A DNA stretch of 64,000 nucleotides from Psychroserpens ponticola (GTDB taxonomy: Bacteria; Bacteroidota; Bacteroidia; Flavobacteriales; Flavobacteriaceae), in contig NZ_CP116221.1 in the NCBI RefSeq assembly GCF_023556315.2, positions 124,001 through 188,000 on the forward strand, in the 5' to 3' direction. Below are positions 1 to 7,972 of this stretch, piece by piece. The notes under the pieces were generated by a model. It did no database searches. It worked only from the letters and a program-made list of their open reading frames with translations, and had not been told where the DNA came from. The number at the start of each line of letters is the position of its first letter. Positions within the stretch are counted from its first letter, which is position 1. Made by a program: the position numbers and the translations under genes.

Positions 1-1858
1 AGACGCTTATGTGGATCATCCAACGTTTGGTCCTGCTGTAATTGGACGTTTACTAGAAAGTTTTGGTTTGCGTGTTGCAATTGTTCCGCAACCTAGTGTG
101 ACAGATAATCTTCAGGATTTTGTTAAGCTTGGTGCTCCGAAGTTGTTTTTTGGAGTTACAGGTGGTTGTATGGATCCTATGATTAGTAACTACAATGCGA
201 ATAAAAAACGTCGTGATAAAGATGCTTATACGCCAAATGGAGATATTGGATTTCGTCCAGATTATGCTACCACAGTGTATTCTAAAATTCTAAAAGAAAA
301 ATGGCCAGATGTTCCTGTGCTACTTGGTGGAATTGAAGCGTCATTGCGTCGTGTGACACATTATGATTATTGGAGTGATGCGTTGATGCCAAGCATTTTA
401 GAAAGTTCTAAAGCTGATATGTTGGTATACGGAATGGGAGAACAACCCTTGAAAGAAGTGGTGCGTTTGATGCAGAAAGGGGTTCCGTTTTCTAGCATTA
501 CGACGATTAAGCAAACAGCAGTGCTTTTAAATAAAGATGCTAAAATTCCTAAGAATAGTAATTGGGAAGATGTTGAAATCGCATCGCATGAAATTTGTTT
601 AGAGGATAAGAAAAAATACGCGTCTAACTTTAAAGTTATTGAGCAGGAATCAAATAAGTTAGCAGCACGACGAATTTTTCAAAACGTAGGCGATAAGACG
701 TTGATGATAAATCCGCCTTATCCAACCATGACCGAAGATGAAATTGATGCGTCATTCGAGTTGCCTTACACACGATTACCACATCCAAAATATAATAAGC
801 GAGGACCAATTCCTGCGTTTGAAATGATTAAGTTTTCAATCAACATACATCGTGGTTGTTTTGGTGGTTGTAGTTTTTGTACGATCTCTGCACATCAAGG
901 GAAATTTATAGCGTCTAGAAGTCAGGAATCTATTTTAAGAGAAGTCGATACAGTCGCAAATATGCCAGACTTTAAAGGGTATTTGTCTGATATTGGTGGA
1001 CCAAGTGCCAACATGTATAAGATGAAAGGAAAAGTACAATCTATCTGCGACAAATGTGTGGCTCCTAGTTGTATTTCACCAGTGATATGCAGTAATTTGG
1101 ATACGTCTCACAAACCTTTAACCGAATTATATAAAGCGGTTGATAGTCACCCAAAAGTGAAGAAATCGTTTATAGGTTCTGGAATTCGTCACGATATGTT
1201 AGTTCCAGAATTTAATAAAAATGCAGATCCCAAAGAGTTAGACGATTACACAGAAGAAGTGATGACCAAACATGTGTCTGGACGACTTAAAGTTGCGCCA
1301 GAGCACACGAGTGATCCTGTGTTGAAATTGATGAGAAAGCCTTCGTTTAAATACTTCCATAAGTTTAAGGAACGCTTTGATAAGATTAATGTCGCTAAAG
1401 GTTTAAAACTGCAATTAATCCCCTACTTTATTTCTAACCATCCTGCTTGCGAAGTGGAGGATATGGCAAATCTAGCTGCCGAAACAAAAGATATGGGTTT
1501 CCAGTTAGAGCAAGTGCAAGGCTTTACACCAACACCTATGACTGTAGCTACTGTGATTTATTATAGTGGTTACCATCCTTACACGCTTAAAAAAGTAAAC
1601 ACACCTATAACACGCAAAGAAAAAGATGAGCAACATCGTTTTTTCTTTTGGTATAAGGACGAAAATAAGGCGTGGATTAAAAAGACCTTAAACAAACTTG
1701 GTCGTCAAGATTTATTAGACGTATTGCTTCCTGAAAAAGACGAAAAATGGCGTAAAAATAAGCCAAGTGGTGAGGCGAAACATACGTTTGATGATGCGGT
1801 TCCTTTTAATCAGCGGAAGACTAAGGCTAAGTTTAAGTCTAAGAAGAGGAGGAGATAA
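1..1858 (+). CDS. YgiQ-family radical SAM protein (5' end outside window)
   Basis: Radical SAM enzyme of the YgiQ family, whose substrate is not established. The frame is open to the left edge: codons for Asp-Ala-Tyr at positions 2-10 run directly into VDHPTFGP, matching the family's conserved N-terminal DAYVDHP block, so the GTG at 11 is internal and the true start lies upstream. The 4Fe-4S CX3CX2C motif is visible in RGCFGGCSFC, about 285 residues after the GTG. Conserved GGIEASLRR and an extra cysteine cluster (CDKCVAPSCISPVIC) are also present. The C-terminus is Lys/Arg-rich. The next gene is on the opposite strand and ends 24 bases beyond the stop. The family call is firm and the reaction unknown. 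Confidence 0.93.
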   Translation, partial: DAYVDHPTFGPAVIGRLLESFGLRVAIVPQPSVTDNLQDFVKLGAPKLFFGVTGGCMDPMISNYNANKKRRDKDAYTPNGDIGFRPDYATTVYSKILKEKWPDVPVLLGGIEASLRRVTHYDYWSDALMPSILESSKADMLVYGMGEQPLKEVVRLMQKGVPFSSITTIKQTAVLLNKDAKIPKNSNWEDVEIASHEICLEDKKKYASNFKVIEQESNKLAARRIFQNVGDKTLMINPPYPTMTEDEIDASFELPYTRLPHPKYNKRGPIPAFEMIKFSINIHRGCFGGCSFCTISAHQGKFIASRSQESILREVDTVANMPDFKGYLSDIGGPSANMYKMKGKVQSICDKCVAPSCISPVICSNLDTSHKPLTELYKAVDSHPKVKKSFIGSGIRHDMLVPEFNKNADPKELDDYTEEVMTKHVSGRLKVAPEHTSDPVLKLMRKPSFKYFHKFKERFDKINVAKGLKLQLIPYFISNHPACEVEDMANLAAETKDMGFQLEQVQGFTPTPMTVATVIYYSGYHPYTLKKVNTPITRKEKDEQHRFFFWYKDENKAWIKKTLNKLGRQDLLDVLLPEKDEKWRKNKPSGEAKHTFDDAVPFNQRKTKAKFKSKKRRR

Positions 1859-1882
1859 TATTTTGTCGAGATTATCTTCCTT

Positions 1883-2077
1883 CTAAGAATAATGAATACT
1901 TTTCATTGCGATTTTACCACTGTAAAGAGATTTGAATTCTAAATCATCTAAAAACTCTTCAAAAAAAGATGCTACAAGATATTTATTAATAGCATCATCA
2001 ATATCTTTTCCTTTCTCATTTCCTAAATGTATCCCATTCTTATAAATGGCAAATAATGTCATTTTAGATTTTTTCAT
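1883..2077 (-). CDS. small hypothetical protein, divergent from the HTH gene
   Basis: Unrecognised protein of 64 residues, reading MKKSKMTLFAIYKNGIHLG at its start, with an acidic middle and no signal peptide or membrane segment. The frame could extend upstream to 2107, but I chose the ATG at 2077 because a Bacteroidota -7 box (TATATTTG, minus strand, 2096-2103) lies within the longer version and fits transcription starting just before 2077. It is divergent from the HTH gene at 2161, and a 14-bp inverted repeat lies between them, so both may be controlled by the same protein. Its role is unknown. It could be an accessory or immunity component of the neighbouring cassette or an unrelated small protein. 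Confidence 0.55.
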   Translation of the reverse strand: MKKSKMTLFAIYKNGIHLGNEKGKDIDDAINKYLVASFFEEFLDDLEFKSLYSGKIAMKSIHYS

Positions 2078-2095
2078 GCCGAGTTGTTTTAAAAA

Positions 2096-2103
2096 CAAAT
2101 ATA
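2096..2103 (-). promoter_or_regulatory. -7 promoter box of the small divergent gene
   Basis: TATATTTG on the minus strand matches the Bacteroidota -7 consensus TAnnTTTG exactly and sits 18 bases upstream of the ATG at 2077. No clear -33 TTG is seen at the expected distance, but the inverted repeat at 2112-2149 covers that area. Confidence 0.5.
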
Positions 2104-2111
2104 ACAAAATG

Positions 2112-2149
2112 ATACTTATTGTATGTTGATTAGTGCATACAATAAGTAT
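2112..2149. promoter_or_regulatory. perfect 14-bp inverted repeat, probable operator
   Basis: ATACTTATTGTATG (2112-2125) and CATACAATAAGTAT (2136-2149) are exact reverse complements separated by a 10-base spacer. The repeat ends 11 bases before the ATG of the HTH gene and overlaps the promoter region of the divergent small gene. Restriction-modification controller proteins bind paired symmetric sites in this position, in front of their own gene, so autoregulation is the natural inference. A weak -7-like TAGTTTCG at 2149-2156 would make the HTH transcript almost leaderless. Confidence 0.7.
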
Positions 2150-2160
2150 AGTTTCGATAT

Positions 2161-2430
2161 ATGGTAAACAAATTTATTCTTAAAGAATTCGGACTAAGAA
2201 TTCGAGAGTTAAGACTCGAAAGTAATTTAAGTCAAGAAAAACTTTCTTTCAAAACAGGGTTTCATAGAACTTATATTGGTATGATTGAAAGGGGTGAGAG
2301 AAATATATCTCTGACCAATATTGCTGTATTTTCAAAAGCTTTTGAAATGAATTTGTCTGATTTGTTAGATTTCAAAAACCAGAATTCAAAGTTGAGTTAT
2401 CAAGATTATGAACTTAAAACTGATAACTAA
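2161..2430 (+). CDS. XRE/controller-type HTH regulator
   Basis: DNA-binding protein of 89 residues consisting almost entirely of a helix-turn-helix domain (about residues 8-72). The segment LSQEKLSFKTGFHRTYIGMI followed by ERGERNIS resembles the recognition region of restriction-modification controller (C) proteins, which carry R-T-Y-I followed by I-E-R and R-N. Such proteins are small dimers that time expression of the following gene. The upstream perfect inverted repeat at 2112-2149 is the likely binding site. The stop codon is immediately followed by the ATG of the nuclease-helicase gene, with no spacer, so the two are almost certainly co-transcribed and probably translationally coupled. 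No methyltransferase or restriction endonuclease gene is next to it. Confidence 0.88.
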   Translation: MVNKFILKEFGLRIRELRLESNLSQEKLSFKTGFHRTYIGMIERGERNISLTNIAVFSKAFEMNLSDLLDFKNQNSKLSYQDYELKTDN

Positions 2431-4386
2431 ATGAATAGAGCTTATTATAGTAATTCAATTTCAAGTTTCATCACTGAAGATTCAAATTCAATTTATGGGC
2501 AACTAAGTTCAAATCATAAAGGCCATTCACTTGAGGAATTACAAAAAAAAGCCTGGCTCAAGCAAATTGAAATTCTTAAAGAACAACTAGGTAATTTTAA
2601 TGGGTCAGTTTATTTTGAATTTGCGATTCCCAGAATGGGTAAAAGGGTTGATAATATAGTGATAATTGAAGATTGCATTTTCGTAATTGAATTTAAAGTT
2701 GGGACAAATATTTATACTAAGCATGCACAGATGCAAGCCATTGATTATGCTTTAGACTTAAGAAATTTTCATGAAGGAAGTCATCATGCTAAATTAGTTC
2801 CAGTTCTAGTAGCTACAAATGCTAAAAAAACTATTTTCGAGATAGATGAAGTTTTAGATTTTAATGAAGTAGTAAAATGTAATAAAAATGGAATTGAGGA
2901 AGTAATCAAGGGATTTGTAAATTCTTCCAATTATAAAATTAATATAAAATATTGGGAGGATTCAGCATATAAGCCTACTCCAACGATAGTTGAGGCTGCT
3001 CAAGCCTTGTATAAAGGTCATGATGTCAAGGAAATATCCCGTTATGATTCCGGAGCTATTAATTTATCAAAAACCACTACTTGTTTGAATAAGGTGATTG
3101 AATATTCAAAGTTAAATAAGAAGAAATCAATTTGTTTTGTAACAGGTGTTCCAGGTGCAGGAAAAACCTTAGCAGGTTTGAATATTGCAAATGAAAGAAT
3201 GAAAGTAGATGAAAATGAGTATGCAGTATTTCTCTCAGGTAACGGTCCTTTAGTTGATGTTTTAAGAGAAGCTTTGTCAAGAGATAGTGTTAAAGACTAC
3301 AACGAAAGAGGAGAAAAAATTAAAATTGCAGATGCAAGAAGTGAAGCAAATACTTTTATTCAAAATATACATCACTTTAGAAATGAATATATAACAGATA
3401 CAAAACCACCAAACGAAAAAGTAGTTGTATTTGATGAAGCTCAAAGAGCTTGGGATAAAGATAAGTTGACTTCTTGGATGAATGAAGAAGGCTTTTCAAT
3501 GTCTGAACCTGAATTCCTAATAGATGTAATGAATCGACATTCAGATTGGTGTACGATTGTTTGTTTGATTGGTGGTGGTCAAGAGATAAACAGAGGAGAA
3601 GCCGGAATAGAGGAATGGATAAATACTTTCAAAGAGAATTATCAAGAATGGAATATTCATTATTCCGATTTAATAACTGAAAGCCAAAACTATATTCGAA
3701 CTAATTGTCAAAAATTATGGCTTATTGAGAACGCAGTTTCTGAAAAGGAATTACATTTATCTGTTTCTGTTCGCTCGTTTAGGTCTGAAAAAATATCAGA
3801 ATTTGTTCATGAGTTTTTAGAAATCAATAACGAAAGAGCAAAAGAATTATTTAAATTAGTTAAGGATGATTTTCCAATATTCTTTACTAGAAATTTGACA
3901 ATTGCAAAAAAATGGCTTCGAGAACAAGCTAAAGGTACAGAAAGAATAGGAGTTGTTGCTTCTTCAGGAGCAAGGAGATTGAAATCTATTGGAATTGATG
4001 TTAAAAACGAAATTGAAGCGCCAAAATGGTTTTTAAATATAAATGAAGATGTCAGGTCTTCTAATTTTCTTGAAGAAACAGCAACAGAATTCGATATACA
4101 AGGTTTAGAAATTGATTATACTTGTTTGGCTTGGGGAGCAAATTTTCATATTGTAGATGGACATTGGAAATTTCAGAGTTTTCGTGGTACTAAATGGAAT
4201 AACATCCATATAGAAAAAAGTAAAGAATATTTAAAAAACACCTACCGAGTATTATTAACTAGAGCAAGGCAAGGTTTAATAATTTATTTACCTGAAGGTT
4301 CAGATATAGACCATACAAGACCAAGTCATTTTTATGATGGAACTTATAATTATTTCAAAGAAATTGGGATTGAAGAATTGTTTTAA
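2431..4386 (+). CDS. nuclease-helicase fusion: PD-(D/E)XK-like N-terminus plus Schlafen-group-3/DUF2075 helicase
   Basis: Protein of 651 residues with two visible parts. Residues 55-130 resemble a PD-(D/E)XK nuclease core: Asp74 in KRVDNIVI, then Glu87-Phe-Lys89 in FVIEFKVG, with Glu63 in a preceding strand. From about 230 there is an SF1-type helicase/ATPase of the DUF2075 (Schlafen group 3 helicase) kind: Walker A TGVPGAGKT (238-246), Walker B VVVFDEAQRAW (331-341), a QGLE element in the last 120 residues, and a motif VI-like NTYRVLLTRARQG near the C-terminus. It lies directly behind the controller-like gene. Its stop overlaps that of the convergent Nudix gene within TTAA. Single-chain nuclease-helicases are known in phage defence, and that role here is inference. 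DNA repair is an alternative. Confidence 0.85.
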   Translation: MNRAYYSNSISSFITEDSNSIYGQLSSNHKGHSLEELQKKAWLKQIEILKEQLGNFNGSVYFEFAIPRMGKRVDNIVIIEDCIFVIEFKVGTNIYTKHAQMQAIDYALDLRNFHEGSHHAKLVPVLVATNAKKTIFEIDEVLDFNEVVKCNKNGIEEVIKGFVNSSNYKINIKYWEDSAYKPTPTIVEAAQALYKGHDVKEISRYDSGAINLSKTTTCLNKVIEYSKLNKKKSICFVTGVPGAGKTLAGLNIANERMKVDENEYAVFLSGNGPLVDVLREALSRDSVKDYNERGEKIKIADARSEANTFIQNIHHFRNEYITDTKPPNEKVVVFDEAQRAWDKDKLTSWMNEEGFSMSEPEFLIDVMNRHSDWCTIVCLIGGGQEINRGEAGIEEWINTFKENYQEWNIHYSDLITESQNYIRTNCQKLWLIENAVSEKELHLSVSVRSFRSEKISEFVHEFLEINNERAKELFKLVKDDFPIFFTRNLTIAKKWLREQAKGTERIGVVASSGARRLKSIGIDVKNEIEAPKWFLNINEDVRSSNFLEETATEFDIQGLEIDYTCLAWGANFHIVDGHWKFQSFRGTKWNNIHIEKSKEYLKNTYRVLLTRARQGLIIYLPEGSDIDHTRPSHFYDGTYNYFKEIGIEELF

Positions 4387-4769
4387 GTTGCTAAATATTC
4401 TTTTAAAATAGGTAAATCAGCTTCTGCCCAATCTAAATTAATCAATTCTTCTTTTTTGGCTAAAATAAAACTACTATGCTCTCTAAGTTTCAATTCTCCT
4501 GAAACAAATTCAGCGGTAAAAGGAATTAATTCAATTTTGAAATTTGGGTATTGGTGAGTCGCAGGAGTCAATCTTTTTTTTACTTCAATGTGAATATTTA
4601 GTTCTTCAAATATTTCTCGTTTAATACAAGCAATTTCGGATTCTCCTGATTCAATTTTACCACCAGCAAATTCCCATTTCAAAGGAAGTTTCATGGTTTC
4701 ACTTCTTTGAACAGCCAAAATTTTATCTCCAAAATGAATTATTGCACAAGTGACAGGAATTATTTTCAT
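4383..4769 (-). CDS. Nudix (MutT-like) hydrolase
   Basis: Hydrolase of 128 residues, probably acting on (deoxy)nucleoside triphosphates or similar pyrophosphates. The Nudix box GX5EX7REUXEEXGU is readable from Gly in AGGKIESGESE through KREIFEELNI, with the metal-binding REXXEE intact. The length is that of small MutT-like enzymes, and the substrate cannot be told. The ATG lies 11 bases after the polA stop on the same strand, so it may be read through from polA. Its own stop overlaps the stop of the convergent nuclease-helicase. It may be a nucleotide-pool enzyme tied to polA or a passenger of the neighbouring island. Confidence 0.9.
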   Translation of the reverse strand: MKIIPVTCAIIHFGDKILAVQRSETMKLPLKWEFAGGKIESGESEIACIKREIFEELNIHIEVKKRLTPATHQYPNFKIELIPFTAEFVSGELKLREHSSFILAKKEELINLDWAEADLPILKEYLAT

Positions 4770-4780
4770 CTAAATGCTAT

Positions 4781-7642
4781 TTAATGCGCCTCCAACCAAT
4801 TCAAACCAGTATCAATTTCAACATCCAAAGGAACCTCCATTTTAAAAGCACCTTCCATTTCCGTTTTTATAAGCGAAGAGAGTTCTTCAAGCTCTGGTTT
4901 ATAAACATCAAATACCAATTCATCGTGCACTTGCAAGAGCATTTTAGATTTATAATCACCAGCTTTCATTTTGTTATGAATGTTAATCATAGCAATTTTA
5001 ATAATATCTGCAGCAGAGCCTTGAATAGGCGCATTCACAGCATTTCGTTCTGCTGCTCCACGAACAATCGCATTACGAGAATTGATGTCTTTTAAATAAC
5101 GACGTCGACCTAAAACGGTTTGTACATAACCATGATCTCTTGCAAAATCGACTTGCTCACTCATGTAAGCTCGCAATTTCGGATAGGTTTCATAATAGGT
5201 ATCAATAAGCTCTTTGGCTTCACCTCGAGATAAATCGGTTTGGTTACTCAATCCAAAAGCAGAGACTCCATAAATGATTCCGAAGTTGACGGTTTTGGCA
5301 TTACTACGTTGCTCACGAGTGACTTCAGAAATAGGCACACCAAATACTTTTGAAGCAGTCGACGCATGAATATCTTCTCCGTTTTTAAAAGCTTCAATCA
5401 TGGTTTCTTCTTTGCTTAAAGCAGCAATAATTCTAAGTTCTATTTGAGAATAATCGGCAGCTAGTAAAGTGTAGTCTTCGTTTCTAGGGATAAATGCTTT
5501 ACGAACTTGTCGTCCACGTTCTGTTCTGATTGGAATGTTTTGTAAATTTGGATTATTACTACTCAATCGTCCTGTTGCAGCAACGGTTTGCATATAATCT
5601 GTGTGTACTCTGCCTGTACTTTCTTCAACCTGAAGTGGTAAAGCATCAACATAAGTGCTTTTCAGTTTTGCGAGTCCACGATAATCTAAAATATTTTGAA
5701 TAATCTCATGATCTTTCGCTAAGTAAGACAAGATATCTTCTCCTGTTTTATACTGACCCGTTTTTGTCTTTTTTGGCTTGTCAACCAATTTTAGTTTTTC
5801 AAATAAAATGATACCTAATTGCTTTGGTGAGGCAATATTGAATTCTTCACCTGCAGCTTCATAAATGTTTTTTACAAGTGCTTCAATATCTGTATTAAGT
5901 TGTTCAGACAAAGAATTTAAAAAACCTTTATCTAGATTAATACCTTCTAATTCCATAGTCGCTAAAACACGTAGCAACGGAATTTCGATGTCATCAAATA
6001 GCTTTTGAGTATTGGCTTCACCTAATTCTTTCTCGAAATGTTCTTTTAACTGAAGCGTGATATCAGCATCTTCAACAGCATATTCGGTTTGTTTCTCTAA
6101 AGGAACCTCTCGCATCGATAATTGATTCTTGCCTTTTTTGCCAATAAGATCTACTATTGAAATTGGAGTATAGTTCAAATACGTTTCAGCCAACACGTCC
6201 ATATTATGTCGCATATCTGGATTAATCAAATAATGCGCTAGCATAGTGTCGAAGAGTTTTCCTTTGACTTCAATATTATATTTTGCTAAGACTTTGATGT
6301 CGTATTTTAAATTCTGACCAATTTTTTGGATGTTTTCATTTTCAAAAAATGGTCGGAAGGTTTCAATCAATTTTTGAGCCTCATTTTTGTCTTCTGGAAA
6401 TGGCACATAAAATCCTTTACCTGTTTCCCAAGAAAATGAAATACCTACGAGTTCAGCAGTCAACGAATTAAGTCCAGTGGTTTCAGTATCAAAGCATACA
6501 GACGTTTGATTCATCAGGTTTTTCACGAATAGTTTGGTTGCCATTCCTGAAGCGATACTCTGATAAAAATGCGATGTGTTTTCAGCCGTTTTTCTTGTGT
6601 TACTTGGTGTCGCTTCCGCGGAATTGTCTTCACCTCCAAATAAACTAAATTGTCCAGCACCAGCCGATTTAACTTCCTTTGGTGTTGTTTTTGTTTCCGT
6701 TTTATCTGAAACTTTAGCCTCAGTTGACTGTGTTGTTTCTACCTTAGGCGCAACCGTTTCTGCAGAAAATGTTTTATTAAAATTATCAATTAATCGTCTA
6801 AACTCTAGTTCTTGAAAAATTTCTGTGACTTTAGGAATATCTGGTTCCGACATTTCAAAATCTTTTTCATTAAAGTTTACAGGAACATCTAACATTATCG
6901 TGGCTAACTTCTTTGAAAGCATACCCAATTCACTATTTGCTTCGACCTTTTCTTTCATTTTTCCTTTTAGCTCATGTGTGTTGGCTAACAGGTTTTCCAT
7001 ACTTCCATAAGCTGCTAAAAATTTCTTAGCGGTTTTTTCGCCAACTCCTGGAAGACCAGGAATATTATCGGAAGCATCTCCCATCATACCTAAAAAGTCA
7101 ATCACTTGTAAAGGATCTGTGACTTCAAATTTCTTCTGAACTTCAGGAATTCCCCAAGTTTCATAACCACCTCCAAACATAGGCCTGTACATAAAAATAT
7201 TTTCAGAAACGAGCTGCGCAAAATCTTTATCTGGTGTCACCATAAAGGTTTGATAGCCTTCTTTTTCAGCTTTTTTTGCCAAGGTTCCAATCACATCATC
7301 GGCTTCATAGCCTTCCTTCACCATAATTGGAATGTGCATGGCTTTTAAAATTTCATATATATAAGGCACAGCAGTTTTTATGCCTTCAGGAGTTTCATCG
7401 CGATTGGCTTTGTAAGCCTCAAACATTTCTACACGATCTGCACTACCACCTTTATCAAAACAAACCGCTAAATGATCAGGACGTTCACGTTTTATGACAT
7501 CTAATAAGGAGTTCATAAAGCCCATAATAGCAGACGTGTCTTCGCCTTTGGAATTGATTCTTGGATTCTTTATAAAGGCATAATAACCTCGAAAAATAAG
7601 TGCGTAAGCATCTACTAGAAATAAGCGTTTTTGATCAGACAT
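4781..7642 (-). CDS. polA: DNA polymerase I
   Basis: Full-length 953-residue DNA polymerase I for gap filling and Okazaki fragment maturation. The N-terminal 5' nuclease domain (about 1-290) carries the usual acidic residues, for example DKGGSADR and GYEADDVIGT. A low-complexity linker (about 300-355) precedes a 3'-5' exonuclease domain whose first motif FDTETTGL is intact, so proofreading is likely. Polymerase motifs A (LLAADYSQIELR), B (RSNAKTVNFGIIYG) and C (LLQVHDELVFDV) are complete. The ATG at 7642 begins MSDQKRLFLVDAYALIFRGY, the standard start. A Nudix gene follows 11 bases downstream. The upstream region contains a REP-type palindrome. Confidence 0.98.
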   Translation of the reverse strand: MSDQKRLFLVDAYALIFRGYYAFIKNPRINSKGEDTSAIMGFMNSLLDVIKRERPDHLAVCFDKGGSADRVEMFEAYKANRDETPEGIKTAVPYIYEILKAMHIPIMVKEGYEADDVIGTLAKKAEKEGYQTFMVTPDKDFAQLVSENIFMYRPMFGGGYETWGIPEVQKKFEVTDPLQVIDFLGMMGDASDNIPGLPGVGEKTAKKFLAAYGSMENLLANTHELKGKMKEKVEANSELGMLSKKLATIMLDVPVNFNEKDFEMSEPDIPKVTEIFQELEFRRLIDNFNKTFSAETVAPKVETTQSTEAKVSDKTETKTTPKEVKSAGAGQFSLFGGEDNSAEATPSNTRKTAENTSHFYQSIASGMATKLFVKNLMNQTSVCFDTETTGLNSLTAELVGISFSWETGKGFYVPFPEDKNEAQKLIETFRPFFENENIQKIGQNLKYDIKVLAKYNIEVKGKLFDTMLAHYLINPDMRHNMDVLAETYLNYTPISIVDLIGKKGKNQLSMREVPLEKQTEYAVEDADITLQLKEHFEKELGEANTQKLFDDIEIPLLRVLATMELEGINLDKGFLNSLSEQLNTDIEALVKNIYEAAGEEFNIASPKQLGIILFEKLKLVDKPKKTKTGQYKTGEDILSYLAKDHEIIQNILDYRGLAKLKSTYVDALPLQVEESTGRVHTDYMQTVAATGRLSSNNPNLQNIPIRTERGRQVRKAFIPRNEDYTLLAADYSQIELRIIAALSKEETMIEAFKNGEDIHASTASKVFGVPISEVTREQRSNAKTVNFGIIYGVSAFGLSNQTDLSRGEAKELIDTYYETYPKLRAYMSEQVDFARDHGYVQTVLGRRRYLKDINSRNAIVRGAAERNAVNAPIQGSAADIIKIAMINIHNKMKAGDYKSKMLLQVHDELVFDVYKPELEELSSLIKTEMEGAFKMEVPLDVEIDTGLNWLEAH

Positions 7643-7665
7643 AATGAAATTAAAATTGAAAGTTC

Positions 7666-7748
7666 TGTCTCCTCGAGCGCAGTCGAGAGGTTTTTTAAAT
7701 CATGCTTTTGCCCTTTAAAAAAAGTTCTCGACTGCGCTCGAACGGACA
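7666..7748. repeat. REP-type extragenic palindrome
   Basis: CTCGAGCGCAGTCGAGA (7672-7688) and TCTCGACTGCGCTCGAA (7726-7742) are inverted copies matching at 16 of 17 bases. The intervening arms are also partly complementary (T-run 7691-7696 against A-run 7717-7723), giving one long hairpin. Palindromes with the core TCTCGACTGCGCTCGA are, from memory, widely scattered between genes in flavobacterial genomes. Only this one pair is visible in the window. Confidence 0.7.
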
Positions 7749-7836
7749 ACATGCAAATTACAAAACTTAAGTCTTGAAATGAAAGAATGCTAAATTAAAA
7801 ATAGGCTGTATTTAAAGATTCCCGTTTTCGTAGTAA

Positions 7837-7875
7837 TAAAAAAAGAAAGTCGCTCCCTACAAACGACTTTCAAAC
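7837..7875 (-). terminator. rho-independent terminator of fibre gene 1
   Basis: Read on the minus strand, GAAAGTCG (7871-7864), an 11-base loop and CGACTTTC (7852-7845) form an 8-bp stem followed by a T-run (7844-7837). It lies about 100 bases past the stop of the fibre gene. A closely similar hairpin follows the second fibre gene at 26718-26750. Confidence 0.85.
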
Positions 7876-7972
7876 TAAAAATAACTGAAGACAATTCAAT
7901 TAAGTTATATATGTGGTGTCATATTGACTACAGGTTTTGTAAATAAATTTCTAGGTCTTAAAGCTTACTGGA

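Larger units (their letters stand above)
7643..7972. other. intergenic region between polA and the fibre gene
   Basis: About 330 bases without a convincing gene. It contains a long imperfect palindrome of the flavobacterial REP type (about 7666-7748) just upstream of polA and a rho-independent terminator (7845-7871) for the minus-strand fibre gene. I see no clear TAnnTTTG box for polA. Confidence 0.7.

Noticed and set aside
1848-1883. Hairpin GGAGATAAT/ATTATCTTCC after ygiQ as a terminator
   Set aside because: The stem has a bulge and low GC, overlaps the stop codon and lacks a T-run.
2161-4386. Ordinary restriction-modification system
   Set aside because: The HTH gene resembles a controller, but no methyltransferase motif or separate endonuclease gene is present between ygiQ and polA.
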